Source: Streptomyces sp. NBC_01237
GTDB taxonomy: Bacteria; Actinomycetota; Actinomycetes; Streptomycetales; Streptomycetaceae
Direction: 5' to 3'
DNA: 64,000 bases
Assembly (NCBI RefSeq): GCF_035917275.1
Contig: NZ_CP108508.1
Location: forward strand, 4,154,001-4,218,000
In this document: piece by piece, positions 26,706 to 35,332 of the stretch
Position numbering within the stretch: the first letter of the stretch is position 1
Layout of the letters: every line of letters begins with the position of its first letter
The notes under the pieces: generated by a model
What the model was told of the DNA's origin: nothing
What the model saw: the letters and a program-made list of their open reading frames with translations, nothing else
The model's database searches: none
Made by a program: the position numbers and the translations under genes

Positions 26706-27989
26706 CTACAGGAACGAGTTGATCTCGATGGTCTCGGTACGGCCGGGGCCGACACCGATCGCGGAGATCGGTGCGCCCGACATCTCCTCCAGGGCCTTCA
26801 CGTACGCCTGCGCGTTCTTCGGCAGGTCGTCGAAGGTCTTGGCCTTGGTGATGTCCTCGGACCAGCCCGGCAGGTTCTCGTAGATCGGCTTCGCGTGGTG
26901 GAAGTCGGTCTGGTTGTACGGGAGTTCCTCGACGCGCTTGCCGTCGATCTCGTACGCGACGCAGACCGGGATCTGCTCCCAGCCGGTGAGCACGTCCAGC
27001 TTGGTGAGGAAGAAGTCGGTGAGGCCGTTGACCCGGGTCGCGTACCGCGCGATCGGGGCGTCGAACCAGCCGCAGCGACGGTCACGGCCGGTGGTGACAC
27101 CGCGCTCGCCACCGATGCGCCGCAGCGCCTCGCCGTCCTCGTCGAGCAGCTCCGTGGGGAACGGCCCGGCGCCGACGCGCGTCGTGTACGCCTTGAGGAT
27201 GCCGATGACCCGGCTGATCTTCGTCGGGCCCACCCCGGAACCGGTGCAGGCGCCGCCCGCGGTCGGGTTCGAGGAGGTGACGAAGGGGTACGTGCCGTGG
27301 TCGACGTCGAGCAGGGTGCCCTGGCCGCCCTCGAACAGGACGACCTTGCCCTCGTCGATGGCGTCGTTGAGGATCAGCGTCGTGTCGGCGACGTAGGGCT
27401 TGATCTGCTCCGCGTACTGGAGCATCTCCTCGACGATCTTTCCGGCCTCGATCGCGCGCCGGTTGAAGACCTTGGCCAGAAGCTGGTTCTTCTGCTCCAG
27501 GGCCGCTTCGACCTTCTGCTCCAGGATCGACTCGTCGTAGAGGTCCTGGACGCGGATGCCCACCCGGTTGATCTTGTCGGCGTACGTCGGGCCGATACCG
27601 CGGCCCGTCGTGCCGATCTTCCGCTTACCGAGGAAGCGTTCCGTCACCTTGTCGAGCGTGACGTTGTACGGAGTGATCAAATGAGCGTTGCCGCTGATCA
27701 GAAGCTTGGACGTGTCGACGCCTCGCTCGTTCAGACCGCTCAGCTCGGAGAGCAGGACCGCCGGGTCGACCACGACACCGTTTCCGATGACCGGGGTACA
27801 CCCCGGCGACAGGATTCCGGAGGGGAGGAGATGCAGTGCGTACTTCTGGTCGCCTACGACGACCGTGTGACCGGCGTTGTTGCCGCCTTGGTAACGCACC
27901 ACATAGTCCACGGATCCACCGAGGAGGTCGGTGGCCTTCCCCTTGCCCTCGTCACCCCACTGAGCACCGAGCAGCACAAGTGCGGGCAC
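26706..27989 (-). CDS. purA: Adenylosuccinate synthetase
   Basis: 427 residues, the normal length. It makes adenylosuccinate from IMP, aspartate and GTP, the first step from IMP to AMP. The P-loop-like GDEGKGK near residue 12, the IMP/GTP site [25 protein letters not shown], and the C-terminal [11 protein letters not shown] are all present. The strong conservation makes the ATG at 27989 secure. Transcribed away from the diacylglycerol-kinase-like gene; a stable hairpin sits about 125-150 bp upstream (28114-28141). Confidence 0.98.
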   Translation of the reverse strand: MPALVLLGAQWGDEGKGKATDLLGGSVDYVVRYQGGNNAGHTVVVGDQKYALHLLPSGILSPGCTPVIGNGVVVDPAVLLSELSGLNERGVDTSKLLISGNAHLITPYNVTLDKVTERFLGKRKIGTTGRGIGPTYADKINRVGIRVQDLYDESILEQKVEAALEQKNQLLAKVFNRRAIEAGKIVEEMLQYAEQIKPYVADTTLILNDAIDEGKVVLFEGGQGTLLDVDHGTYPFVTSSNPTAGGACTGSGVGPTKISRVIGILKAYTTRVGAGPFPTELLDEDGEALRRIGGERGVTTGRDRRCGWFDAPIARYATRVNGLTDFFLTKLDVLTGWEQIPVCVAYEIDGKRVEELPYNQTDFHHAKPIYENLPGWSEDITKAKTFDDLPKNAQAYVKALEEMSGAPISAIGVGPGRTETIEINSFL

Positions 27990-28113
27990 AGGCGTACACC
28001 CCTTCCGGGCGGGGCATGTCCAAGGTCAGGGGGCGTACGTAAAGGTCGTACCTGCCGCACGACGATGTACGGCAAAGCCTGAGCCGTCGAACCGGGTGCC
28101 CCGGAATAGACGA

Positions 28114-28141
28114 AGCCCCTGGCGCAATAGCGCAAGGGGCT
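28114..28141 (-). other. Stable hairpin in the purA upstream region
   Basis: AGCCCCT (28114-28120) pairs with AGGGGCT (28135-28141), and GCGC (28122-28125) with GCGC (28130-28133), loop AATA, one G.A mismatch. It lies in the divergent spacer 125-152 bp upstream of purA and 35 bp upstream of the rightward gene. It may be a leader element or attenuator for either gene. No known RNA family recognised. Confidence 0.5.
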
Positions 28142-28175
28142 CTTGCACCAAGATGCTACCCGAGGAAGGACCGAG

Positions 28176-29192
28176 GTGTCGGCTGCAGAGCCCCCCGACG
28201 ACGGCGACCACCAGCTTCTGGTGCTCATCGACCCGGTTGCCCGCCGGACCGACGGCGAGTCCGTACGTATCGCCAAGGACGTGCTGAGCGCCGGCTCGCA
28301 CGCCAAGATCTGCCTCCCGGACAGTCCGGAGGAGTTCGCGCGGGCCCTGGCCCGCCGGGGCAACCGAAGGCCGGTGGTCGTCGGCGACGACCATGCGCTG
28401 CTGCGCGCGGTGGCCCAGCTGCACCGCGAGCGGGAGCTGGCCGACGGCGTGCTCTCCCTGATCCCGGTCGGCGCCGCGCACGCGCTGGAACTGGCCCGCG
28501 CACTCGGCGTGCCCCGGGGCGCGGTGGCCGCCGCGAGAACGGCGCTCGACGGAGCCGTACGGAAACTGGACCTGCTGGTGGACGACAGCGACGGCGTCGT
28601 CCTGGGCCACCTGCGCATCCCCGGCCCGCTTCCGGGCCCGGGGACGGGCGCTGGTCCGGGTCCGGGGCACGAAGGGGGCCCGGGGTCGGGCTACGGCTCA
28701 GGCTCGGGTTCCGGCTCGCGCTCTGGTTACGGCTCGGGATCGGGCTCGGGTTCCGGCTCGGGCTCGGGTTCCGGCTCGGGCTCGGGTGAGCCGCACACGG
28801 GTGTCACGGCGGTCTGGGACACCTGCCGCTCGCTGATGGCGTCCCTGGTGCGCCCGGGGCTGCCCTCCCATGCCACGCCGCTGCGGAAACACCGGCTGCG
28901 GGTCGAGGCGGACGGGATCCTGCTCAATGACCTGGACCGGCCGGTCGAGTGCGTCTCGGTGACGTCGCAGGGCGACGGCGGACTCGCCGATGTGGTGGTG
29001 CACACATCGGCGGGCGGGACGGTCACGGCGGAGGCGAAGGCCGTCACCGTCTCCGGCGCGGACTTCCGCTACCGGGCGGACATACAGGTCGGCGGCCCGG
29101 TCCGGACCCGGACGTGGACGGTGCGGGCCGGCGCCTGGGGGCTGATGCTGCCCTGCCCGGCGAGCGCGGACGGGGGAACGGGCGCACTCTGA
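28176..29192 (+). CDS. Diacylglycerol kinase-like protein with degenerate catalytic motif and Gly-Ser linker
   Basis: 338 residues from GTG 28176 (after GAGGAAGGA). The N-terminal half has the DAGK/NAD-kinase fold pattern: LLVLIDPVARR, then VVVGDDHALLRAV where active enzymes have GGDGT, then LIPVGAAHALELARALG where they have P-x-GTGNDFAR. The nucleotide-binding glycines are largely lost, so catalysis is doubtful. About residues 150-205 form a Gly/Ser-rich linker ending in repeated GS units. The C-terminal half (GVTAVWDTCRSLMASLVRPG ...) resembles the beta-rich lipid-kinase domain. A lipid-binding or regulatory role is possible. Confidence 0.7.
   Translation: MSAAEPPDDGDHQLLVLIDPVARRTDGESVRIAKDVLSAGSHAKICLPDSPEEFARALARRGNRRPVVVGDDHALLRAVAQLHRERELADGVLSLIPVGAAHALELARALGVPRGAVAAARTALDGAVRKLDLLVDDSDGVVLGHLRIPGPLPGPGTGAGPGPGHEGGPGSGYGSGSGSGSRSGYGSGSGSGSGSGSGSGSGSGEPHTGVTAVWDTCRSLMASLVRPGLPSHATPLRKHRLRVEADGILLNDLDRPVECVSVTSQGDGGLADVVVHTSAGGTVTAEAKAVTVSGADFRYRADIQVGGPVRTRTWTVRAGAWGLMLPCPASADGGTGAL
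28678..28791 (+). repeat. In-frame GGCTCGGGTTCC-type repeat coding poly(Gly-Ser)
   Basis: Imperfect tandem repeat of GGCTCG/GGTTCC hexamers within the preceding gene, coding an uninterrupted Gly-Ser tract in its 3' part (with Tyr and Arg interspersed earlier). Likely length-variable by slippage. Confidence 0.8.
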
Positions 29193-29255
29193 GAGGGGAG
29201 GGGTGCGGGGGCCAGGGGGTTCGCGGGGGCTCTGGAGGTTTCGGAGGTGACTGTC

Positions 29256-29528
29256 ATGACCCGGACGGCTGTCGGCTGGCACATCGAGCTGGAATTCGAG
29301 GAGGACACCCACCGCACCCGCGCGGCGGCGATGGTGAGGCTCTCCGACGGGAGCGAGGTGCGGGCGCACGGATACGCCAGCCGCCACCCCTCCGACGCGG
29401 ATCAGCAGAGGGTCGGCGAGGAGATCGCGGGAGCGCGTGCGCTCAACGAACTGGCGATGAGGCTGCTGACCAAGGCACACGAGGAGATCGACGAGGCCTC
29501 CGGCAGGACGTCGTACCCGCTGACGTAG
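29256..29528 (+). CDS. DUF1876 (dsRBD-like) small protein
   Basis: 90 residues from ATG 29256, eight bases after CGGAGG; an in-frame GTG at 29247 is an alternative. The sequence GWHIELEFEEDTHRTRAAAM ... DGSEVRAHGYASRHPSDADQ ... VGEEIAGARALNELAMRLL matches the actinobacterial DUF1876 family, whose fold resembles a double-stranded RNA-binding domain but whose function is unknown. The highly charged, cysteine-free protein is probably cytoplasmic. The following 250 bp (29529-29780) contain only degenerate GATCACACCCG and CTCACTCCTG-like repeats. Confidence 0.8.
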   Translation: MTRTAVGWHIELEFEEDTHRTRAAAMVRLSDGSEVRAHGYASRHPSDADQQRVGEEIAGARALNELAMRLLTKAHEEIDEASGRTSYPLT

Positions 29529-29780
29529 CAGGACGCCGTTCGCCACCGTTGACGTGACCGGCCGGCCACTGCTGCCGCCCCCACGTCCACCGATCTGTCC
29601 GCTGCGGGATCACACCCGAAACCGCCGGATCACACCCGGTCCGCGGGCTCACACCCGATCCGCAGGAGCACACCGATCCGGCGGGATCCCAGCTGATCCG
29701 GCCGGATCAGCGCTGCCCGCTCACTCCTGGTCGCTCACTCCTGACCAGGCACTCCTGACCGCTTGCTCCCGCCCGCTCCC

Positions 29781-30308
29781 TCACTCCTGCTCCGGCGGGA
29801 AACGCAGTGTCTCGCGGTGGGCCTTCCAGCGGTCCATCATCCCCGCCACCTCCGACTGGAGGAACTCGAAGAACGCCGCCGTCTCCGCCATCCTGGCCCC
29901 GGCCGGGGAGTCGTCGCCCAGCGTGCGGGCGCCCTCCCTGAGGGTGTCCTCCCAGCGGGTGAGCACCCGGTCCCGGCTGGCGAACGTGGTGTACCAGATC
30001 TCGTCGTGCAAGCGGTAGCGGTCGCGGCGGGAGCCGGGCTCGCGCTCGCGGCTCACCATGTCGACCTGGGTGAGATAGCTGACCGCGCCGGACACGGCGG
30101 CCGGGCTGATCTGGAGCGCGAGGGCCAGCTCCGCCGACGTCATCGACGCGTCGTCGTCGGCGAGGAGCGCCGCGAAGACCCGGGAGGCCATCCGCTGCAT
30201 GCCCGCCTCCGTCATGTCGGCGGCGAACCGCTCGATGAACCGCGACACGGCCGCAGCGTCCCGCTCGGCCTGTCCCTCACGCGCGTCCGCGCCGTTCTCG
30301 CTGTTCAT
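29781..30308 (-). CDS. MarR/GbsR-type transcriptional regulator
   Basis: 175 residues. Winged helix-turn-helix in the N-terminal half (ASRVFAALLADDDASMTSAE then LALALQISPAAVSGAVSYL) and a basic wing (EREPGSRRDRYRL), followed by a helical C-terminal dimerisation region. Start ATG 30308 chosen; GTG 30314 is two codons upstream. It is divergent from the ABC exporter genes, and a 16-bp palindrome lies in the shared 90-bp spacer, so it most likely represses the exporter until a ligand, perhaps the exported compound, binds (inference from arrangement typical of MarR-family drug-efflux systems). Confidence 0.82.
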   Translation of the reverse strand: MNSENGADAREGQAERDAAAVSRFIERFAADMTEAGMQRMASRVFAALLADDDASMTSAELALALQISPAAVSGAVSYLTQVDMVSREREPGSRRDRYRLHDEIWYTTFASRDRVLTRWEDTLREGARTLGDDSPAGARMAETAAFFEFLQSEVAGMMDRWKAHRETLRFPPEQE

Positions 30309-30363
30309 CGCCACATCGTCTCCCCTGCCCGGATCACGGCTCAATTTTATACGCTTCCTTAAC

Positions 30364-30379
30364 TTCACAAGTTTGTGAA
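30364..30379. promoter_or_regulatory. Palindromic operator between MarR/GbsR and ABC exporter genes
   Basis: TTCACAA-GT-TTGTGAA is a perfect 7+2+7 palindrome, centred 27 bp upstream of the ABC ATPase ATG and 64 bp from the regulator ATG. Size and symmetry suit a MarR-type dimer. The ATPase gene has no Shine-Dalgarno sequence, so the operator may overlap the core promoter of a short-leader mRNA. Confidence 0.6.
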
Positions 30380-30398
30380 AGTAGCGTACGTTCAGAAC

Positions 30399-31310
30399 AT
30401 GACGAAGGCAATCACCGTGGCCGGACTGCACAAGTCGTTCGGGCGGACACATGCGCTGGACGGCCTCGATCTCACGGTCGAGACCGGCGAGGTCCACGGC
30501 TTCCTCGGGCCCAACGGTGCCGGGAAGTCCACCACCATCCGGGTTCTGCTGGGGCTGCTGCGGGCCGACTCGGGCGCCACGCAGCTGCTCGGCCGGGACC
30601 CGTGGCACGACGCGGTAGCCCTGCACCGGCGCGTGGCGTACGTCCCCGGTGACGTCACCCTGTGGCGCAATCTCTCCGGCGGCGAGGTCATCGACCTCTA
30701 CGGGCGGCTGCGCGGCGGGCTGGACCTCTCCCGCCGCGCCGACCTGATCGAACGGTTCGAGCTGGACCCGACGAAGAAGGGGCGTACGTACTCCAAGGGC
30801 AACCGCCAGAAGGTCGCCCTCGTCGCCGCCTTCGCCTCCGACGTCGACCTCCTGATCCTGGACGAGCCGACCAGCGGGCTGGACCCGCTGATGGAGGAGG
30901 TCTTCCAGAGCTGCGTCGAGGAGGAGCGGGACCGCGGCCGGACCGTGCTGCTCTCCAGCCACATCCTCAGCGAGGTCGAAGCGCTCTGCGACCGGGTCAG
31001 CATCATCCGGCAGGGCCGGACGGTGGAGACGGGTTCGCTCGCGGACATGCGCCACCTGACCCGTACGAGCATCACCGCAGAGCTCTCCCGCGCACCCGAC
31101 GGGCTCACGCGGCTGCCCGGGGTGCACGATCTCGACATCCAGGGCGGCCGGGTCAAGCTCCAGGTGGACACGGACAAGCTGAACGCGGTGCTCGCGTCGC
31201 TCACCGCCTCCGGGGTCCGTTCGCTGATCAGCACCCCACCCACGCTGGAGGAGCTGTTCATGCGGCACTACGCCGCCGACCAGGCGCCCGAGGAGATGAC
31301 GGCGCGATGA
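30399..31310 (+). CDS. ABC transporter ATP-binding protein (drug/polyketide export type)
   Basis: 303 residues. Walker [10 protein letters not shown] (37-45), signature degenerate as [11 protein letters not shown] in place of LSGGQ, Walker [15 protein letters not shown], and switch His in [10 protein letters not shown]-terminal extension of about 80 residues ([20 protein letters not shown] ...) is typical of DrrA-like exporter ATPases. It energises the permease encoded by the overlapping downstream gene. ATG 30399 is chosen because it begins the conserved beta strand; an upstream in-frame GTG at 30375 lies inside the operator palindrome. Confidence 0.93.
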   Translation: MTKAITVAGLHKSFGRTHALDGLDLTVETGEVHGFLGPNGAGKSTTIRVLLGLLRADSGATQLLGRDPWHDAVALHRRVAYVPGDVTLWRNLSGGEVIDLYGRLRGGLDLSRRADLIERFELDPTKKGRTYSKGNRQKVALVAAFASDVDLLILDEPTSGLDPLMEEVFQSCVEEERDRGRTVLLSSHILSEVEALCDRVSIIRQGRTVETGSLADMRHLTRTSITAELSRAPDGLTRLPGVHDLDIQGGRVKLQVDTDKLNAVLASLTASGVRSLISTPPTLEELFMRHYAADQAPEEMTAR

Positions 31311-32932
31311 CCGCGACCTTGACCGCCCCCACCGCCGTACGCCGCCCGGCGCCGCGTCACGCCCCGCTCGCCGGGACCGGGAGCCTGCTGCGGCTCGCCC
31401 TGCGCCGGGACCGGCTGATGATGCCGATCTGGGTCCTGGTGCTCGGAGGTTCCTTCTCCTCCGTGGCCAAGTCCTACTCCTCGCTGTACGGGACGGCCGC
31501 CCAGCGCGCCGAACTGGCCGCCTCGATGAACGGCAACAGCTCGATCCGCGCGCTGTACGGGCCGATCTTCGACGACTCGCTCGGCGGGCTCGTGACCTGG
31601 CGCATGGTCGGCTTCGGAGCCGCGCTGGCCGCCGTGATGAGCCTGATCATCGTGATCCGGCACACCCGCGAGGAGGAGGAGACCGGGCGGCAGGAGATGC
31701 TCTCCTCCGCGATGGTGGGCCGGCGCGCTCCGCTGACCGCCGCCCTCCTGGCCGCCGTGATCGCCAACGCCGCGCTGGCCCTGGTGATCGTGGCCGCGCT
31801 GGCGGGCGCCGGTGCGGGCGGCGCGGGAGCGGTGGCGCTGGCCCTGTCGGTGGCCGGTACGGGCGTGCTCTTCGCCTGCACGGCGGGCATCGCCGCCCAG
31901 TTCACCGAGAGCGCCCGGCTGGCGAAGGGGCTGACGGCAGCGGTGATCGGGGCCGCGTTCGTCCTGAAGGCGGCGGGCGACTCCGCGTCGGCCGACGGCT
32001 CCTCCGCGCTGACCTGGCTCTCCCCCATCGGCTGGGCCGAGCATGTCCGGGCCTACGCCGTCGAGCGCTGGTGGGTCCTGCTCATCCTGGCCGCCGCGAT
32101 CGGGGTCCAGGCCGTGCTCGCGTACACCCTGGCCGGGCGGCGCGATGTCGGCATGAGCTTCCTGGCGACCCGTCCGGGCCCGGCCACGGGGCGGCTCTCC
32201 ACAGCGGCCGGACTGGCGCTGCGGCTCCAGCGCGGTTCACTGATCGGCTGGACGCTCTCCTTCGCCGCCGTCGGCGTGATCTTCGGCGGGCTGACCGGCG
32301 GAGCGGCGGAGCTGGTCGGCGACAACGAGAAGACGAAGGAGATCTTCGAGCGGATGGGCGGTCAGTCCGGGCTGACCGACGCGTTCCTGGCGACGATGGT
32401 CGGGATGCTGGGGATGGTGGCCGCGCTGTACATCGTCGCCTCGGTGCTCCGGCTGCACGGCGAGGAGACCGGCCAGCGCGCCGAACCCGTCCTCGCGGGC
32501 GGGGTCGGCCGCATCGGCTGGGCCGCCGGGCACCTGGTCATCGCCTTCGGCGGCGCCGCGCTCATCATGGCCGTCGGCGGCCTCGGTCTGGCCCTCGGAT
32601 ACGGCCATCGCCTTCCCGCGATCCTGGGCGCGACCCTGGTCCAGGTCCCCGCGGTCTGGCTGCTCGGCAGCATCGCGGTCCTGCTCCACGGGGCAGCGCC
32701 GAAGCTGGCATCGGCCTCGTGGGGCGTCGCCGGGCTCTGCCTGGCGATCGGCTGGATCGGTCCGGCGGTGGACCTGCCGCGCACCGCGATGAACCTCTCG
32801 CCGTTCAGCCACCTGCCGAAGCTGCCGGGCGGGGAGATGGCCTGGACCCCGGTGCTGCTGCTGACCGCGGTCGCGGCGGTCGTGGTGACGGCGGGCCTGG
32901 CGGCGCTGCGACGCCGCGACATAGTGACCTGA
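31307..32932 (+). CDS. ABC-2 type exporter permease (polyketide-antibiotic exporter family)
   Basis: 541 residues with about 12 hydrophobic segments arranged as two similar halves (first starting [20 protein letters not shown], second [20 protein letters not shown]), as in the COG3559 class of antibiotic exporters. Its ATG overlaps the ATPase stop (ATGA), so the two are translationally coupled and form one complex in the membrane. The substrate is unknown. An inverted repeat at 32952 follows. Confidence 0.9.
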   Translation: MTATLTAPTAVRRPAPRHAPLAGTGSLLRLALRRDRLMMPIWVLVLGGSFSSVAKSYSSLYGTAAQRAELAASMNGNSSIRALYGPIFDDSLGGLVTWRMVGFGAALAAVMSLIIVIRHTREEEETGRQEMLSSAMVGRRAPLTAALLAAVIANAALALVIVAALAGAGAGGAGAVALALSVAGTGVLFACTAGIAAQFTESARLAKGLTAAVIGAAFVLKAAGDSASADGSSALTWLSPIGWAEHVRAYAVERWWVLLILAAAIGVQAVLAYTLAGRRDVGMSFLATRPGPATGRLSTAAGLALRLQRGSLIGWTLSFAAVGVIFGGLTGGAAELVGDNEKTKEIFERMGGQSGLTDAFLATMVGMLGMVAALYIVASVLRLHGEETGQRAEPVLAGGVGRIGWAAGHLVIAFGGAALIMAVGGLGLALGYGHRLPAILGATLVQVPAVWLLGSIAVLLHGAAPKLASASWGVAGLCLAIGWIGPAVDLPRTAMNLSPFSHLPKLPGGEMAWTPVLLLTAVAAVVVTAGLAALRRRDIVT

Positions 32933-32951
32933 CCCGGAGCTCACCACCCGA

Positions 32952-32984
32952 CCGGGAACTCACCGCCCGCCCCCGAGTTCCCGG
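32952..32984 (+). terminator. Hairpin after the ABC exporter operon
   Basis: CCGGGAACTC (32952-32961) and GAGTTCCCGG (32975-32984) form a perfect 10-bp stem with a 13-nt loop, 20 bp after the permease stop. The rest of the 300-bp spacer (32933-33232) holds only a possible 22-codon ORF on the minus strand. Confidence 0.65.
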
Positions 32985-33072
32985 CCCGAGCCGGAGTTCC
33001 TCGCCCCTGTTCCCGTCAGCGGATCATCCCTGCCGGTCGGCGGCGGGAGCCGGGGCAGCGGCCGGGGCGGGG

Positions 33073-33141
33073 TCAGACATCCAGTTCGATCTCGTAGCGG
33101 GAATCAGGGAATGTCCACGGCCTTGCGCAAGCGCCCCCCAT
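33073..33141 (-). CDS. Possible 22-residue peptide ORF
   Basis: ATG 33141 preceded by GGGGGAA with eight-base spacing encodes MGGACARPWTFPDSRYEIEL followed by DV and stop. The charged ending looks more protein-like than chance, and could be a short peptide or the leftover C-terminus of a lost gene. No homologue known to me; it lies just downstream of the acetyltransferase gene on the same strand. Confidence 0.22.
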   Translation of the reverse strand: MGGACARPWTFPDSRYEIELDV

Positions 33142-33232
33142 ACGCGAATTCCCCCGGCACCCGGGGGTCAACGAGGGCGGCGCGGAATCATTTCCCCCGC
33201 ATACCCGATTCCGGCATCCACGATTCCGATGA

Positions 33233-33751
33233 TCAGGACCTTGAGGAGTCGGACGCCTCCAGGCTCAGGGAAAGCAGCTCTTCGCCGGACGGCCGGAATC
33301 CGAGCCTGCGGTAGAGCGGGGAGCCGGCCTCGGTGGTCTGCAGGACGACCGCTTCGGCGCCCGCCGCGCGGAGCCAGCCGAGGGCGTGGTCCATCACCCG
33401 TGCCCCGAGCCCGCGATGCCGCGACGCCGGGTCGACCACCACGGTCTGCACCCAGCCGGACCGGCCACTGGGACATCGCACGGTCGGGGCACGCTGGTCC
33501 ACGACGGCGACGGCGCAGGCGACCAGGGCATGCGCACCGCCGACCACCGAGACATGCACGGTCTCCTCCTCACCGGCGAGGACACGGCCGAGCCAGGCCC
33601 GGTAGGCGCGCTTCCAGAGGTCGTCCTCCTCGGGGGTACGGGCCACCTGGGCGCCGCTCCCCGAGCTGAGTAGACAGCCGCGCAGGCGCACGAGCTCTTC
33701 TATGTCACCCATGTCGGCCGACCGCGGCTGCGGTTTCTCCTGGGAACTCAT
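33233..33751 (-). CDS. GNAT family N-acetyltransferase
   Basis: 172 residues with the GNAT acetyl-CoA fold: VQTVVVDPASRHRGLGARVM contains the R-x-x-G-x-G/A pyrophosphate-binding loop, followed by ALGWLRAAGAEAVVLQTTEA and the C-terminal LYRRLGF. It transfers acetyl from acetyl-CoA to an amine whose identity is unknown. Start ATG 33751 has only a weak ribosome site; GTG 33778 is an alternative. Divergent from the ALAS-like gene over about 210 bp. Confidence 0.85.
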   Translation of the reverse strand: MSSQEKPQPRSADMGDIEELVRLRGCLLSSGSGAQVARTPEEDDLWKRAYRAWLGRVLAGEEETVHVSVVGGAHALVACAVAVVDQRAPTVRCPSGRSGWVQTVVVDPASRHRGLGARVMDHALGWLRAAGAEAVVLQTTEAGSPLYRRLGFRPSGEELLSLSLEASDSSRS

Positions 33752-33959
33752 ACCGATGGACTTTAGGGCGATACCCACAGCATGAGAAATGGGACCTGTA
33801 CATCATCTATGCACGTGGGGAATGAGTACTTCCGGAGCCGCCCCGACCTCGATTTATGCAGCTTCCGCATGACCCTGCGGATTCGGCATTTCCCTTGCGC
33901 GACAGGCGCCTATACATTCCTGACGTCACGTCCGGAAATCCGTGTTCACCGGAGGGCCA

Positions 33960-35189
33960 GTGTTTCACCACGATGAATTCTTCCTGCCCCCGACCGACAC
34001 GCTCCAGAAGCGGGGCGCCTACCGCACGTTCCTGGAGATCGAGCGCAGAGCCGGCGCCCTCCCCACCACGCTGAAGTACGGCCCCGGCGACGGCAGGCGG
34101 ATCAGCGTGTGGTGCGGCAACGACTGCCTCGGCATGGGGCAGCATCCGCTCGTCCTGGCGGCGAGGAAGAAGGCCACCGACGAGGCGGGCGCCGGCAGCG
34201 GAGGTTCCAGGGACCTCGCGGGCGACGACCGTCACCATGTCGCGCTGGAAGAGGAGTTGGCGGATCTCCACGGCATGGAGTCCGCCCTCATCTTCCCTTC
34301 CGGATACTCGGCGAACGACGCCGCGCTGACGGTACTGGCGGGGCGGCCGCCCGGATGCGTCGTGTTCGCGGACGACCTCAACCACGCCTCGATGACCGCC
34401 GGTATCCAGCACAGCGGGGCCGAGAAGCATGTCTTCCGGCACAACGACACCGACCACCTGGAAGAGCTGCTGGCCGGTACGGAGCCGTCGGTGCCGAAGA
34501 TCATCGCCCTGGAGAGCATCTACGCCATGGGGAGCGACCCCGCACCACTGGAGCGGATCGCCGAACTCGCCCGACACCACGGCGCGTTCACCTATCTCGA
34601 CGAGGCGCACGCGGTGGGCGTCTACGGGCCGCGCGGAGCGGGCCTGGCCGCCGAACGCGGGCTGGGCGGACACTTCGACGTCGTCCGGGGAACGCTGGAG
34701 ATGGCGTTCGGCACGGCGGGCGGCTACATCGCCGGGTCCGGTGCGGTGATCGACGCGGTGCGGAGCTTCGCGTCCGCGTTCCTCTTCACCGCCTCGCTGC
34801 CCCCGGCGGCCGCGGCCGGAGCGCTCGCCGCCGTCCGCCATCTCAAGCGTTCGGACGGGGAGCGGGCCGCGCTGCACCGGAAGGCGGCGCTCCTCCAGGG
34901 ACTGCTGCGCGCCGACGGCATCCCCGTGGCGTCCGAGGCCGCGCACATCGTGCCGGTACTCGTCGGCGACGCCGTCAGGTGCCGCAATGTCGCCCGTCGG
35001 CTCCTGGACCAGTACGCCTGCTATGTCCAGCCCGTCAACGCGCCCAGTGTGCCGGTGGGTTCGGAGCGGCTGCGCATCACCCCCGCGCCGCACCACAGCG
35101 ATGACGAGATCGTGGGCTTCGCCCATGCGCTGGACTCGGTCTGGGAATGCGAGGGACTGCCCCGCACGCTGCGCCGGGTACCCGTGTGA
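33960..35189 (+). CDS. 5-aminolevulinate synthase/alpha-oxoamine synthase-like protein lacking the PLP lysine
   Basis: 409 residues from GTG 33960 (GGAGG just upstream). The whole chain aligns by eye with ALAS: VWCGNDCLGMGQHP, GSGGSRDLAGDDRHHVALE, SGYSANDAA, DDLNHASMTAGI, FRHND, ALESIYAMGSD, TYLDEAHAVGVYGPRG (Asp214 for the PLP ring N), SFASAFLFTASLPPA. At the Schiff-base position, where ALAS reads GTLGKAFG, this protein reads GTLEMAFG: Met248 (codon 34701-34703) replaces Lys and Glu replaces Gly. It should not form the usual internal aldimine. ALAS homologues make C5N units or heme precursor. Its neighbours are AfsA/TetR signalling genes, so a role in that locus is inferred. It may be a pseudoenzyme. 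Confidence 0.85.
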   Translation: MFHHDEFFLPPTDTLQKRGAYRTFLEIERRAGALPTTLKYGPGDGRRISVWCGNDCLGMGQHPLVLAARKKATDEAGAGSGGSRDLAGDDRHHVALEEELADLHGMESALIFPSGYSANDAALTVLAGRPPGCVVFADDLNHASMTAGIQHSGAEKHVFRHNDTDHLEELLAGTEPSVPKIIALESIYAMGSDPAPLERIAELARHHGAFTYLDEAHAVGVYGPRGAGLAAERGLGGHFDVVRGTLEMAFGTAGGYIAGSGAVIDAVRSFASAFLFTASLPPAAAAGALAAVRHLKRSDGERAALHRKAALLQGLLRADGIPVASEAAHIVPVLVGDAVRCRNVARRLLDQYACYVQPVNAPSVPVGSERLRITPAPHHSDDEIVGFAHALDSVWECEGLPRTLRRVPV

Positions 35190-35212
35190 CCCCACTGCCG
35201 ATTGCCGTGGAC

Positions 35213-35250
35213 GCATGGGGTGACCGTCGTACCGGACGGTCACCCCATGC
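35213..35250. terminator. Bidirectional terminator between ALAS-like and LysR genes
   Basis: Perfect 16-bp stem, 35213-35228 with 35235-35250, loop GTACCG. It lies between convergent genes. Confidence 0.85.
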
Positions 35251-35332
35251 GCCCCATCGGCCCCCGGCCGCCGAACCCGCCGCCGGGCCCGCCGTCGGGC
35301 CCGGACGCCGACCGCGCCGCCAGGCCCCGCCG

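Noticed and set aside
24618..28082. 1154-codon plus-strand frame through the kinase and purA region
   Set aside because: Runs out of frame with the kinase and antisense to purA; low-complexity Arg/Gly translation.
28078..28141. GGTTCGA near the purA hairpin as a tRNA
   Set aside because: T stem would not pair and acceptor arm is absent.
34681..34720. Frameshift or sequencing slip explaining loss of the ALAS lysine
   Set aside because: The reading frame is intact on both sides and two codons differ, not one base; a single indel cannot account for it.
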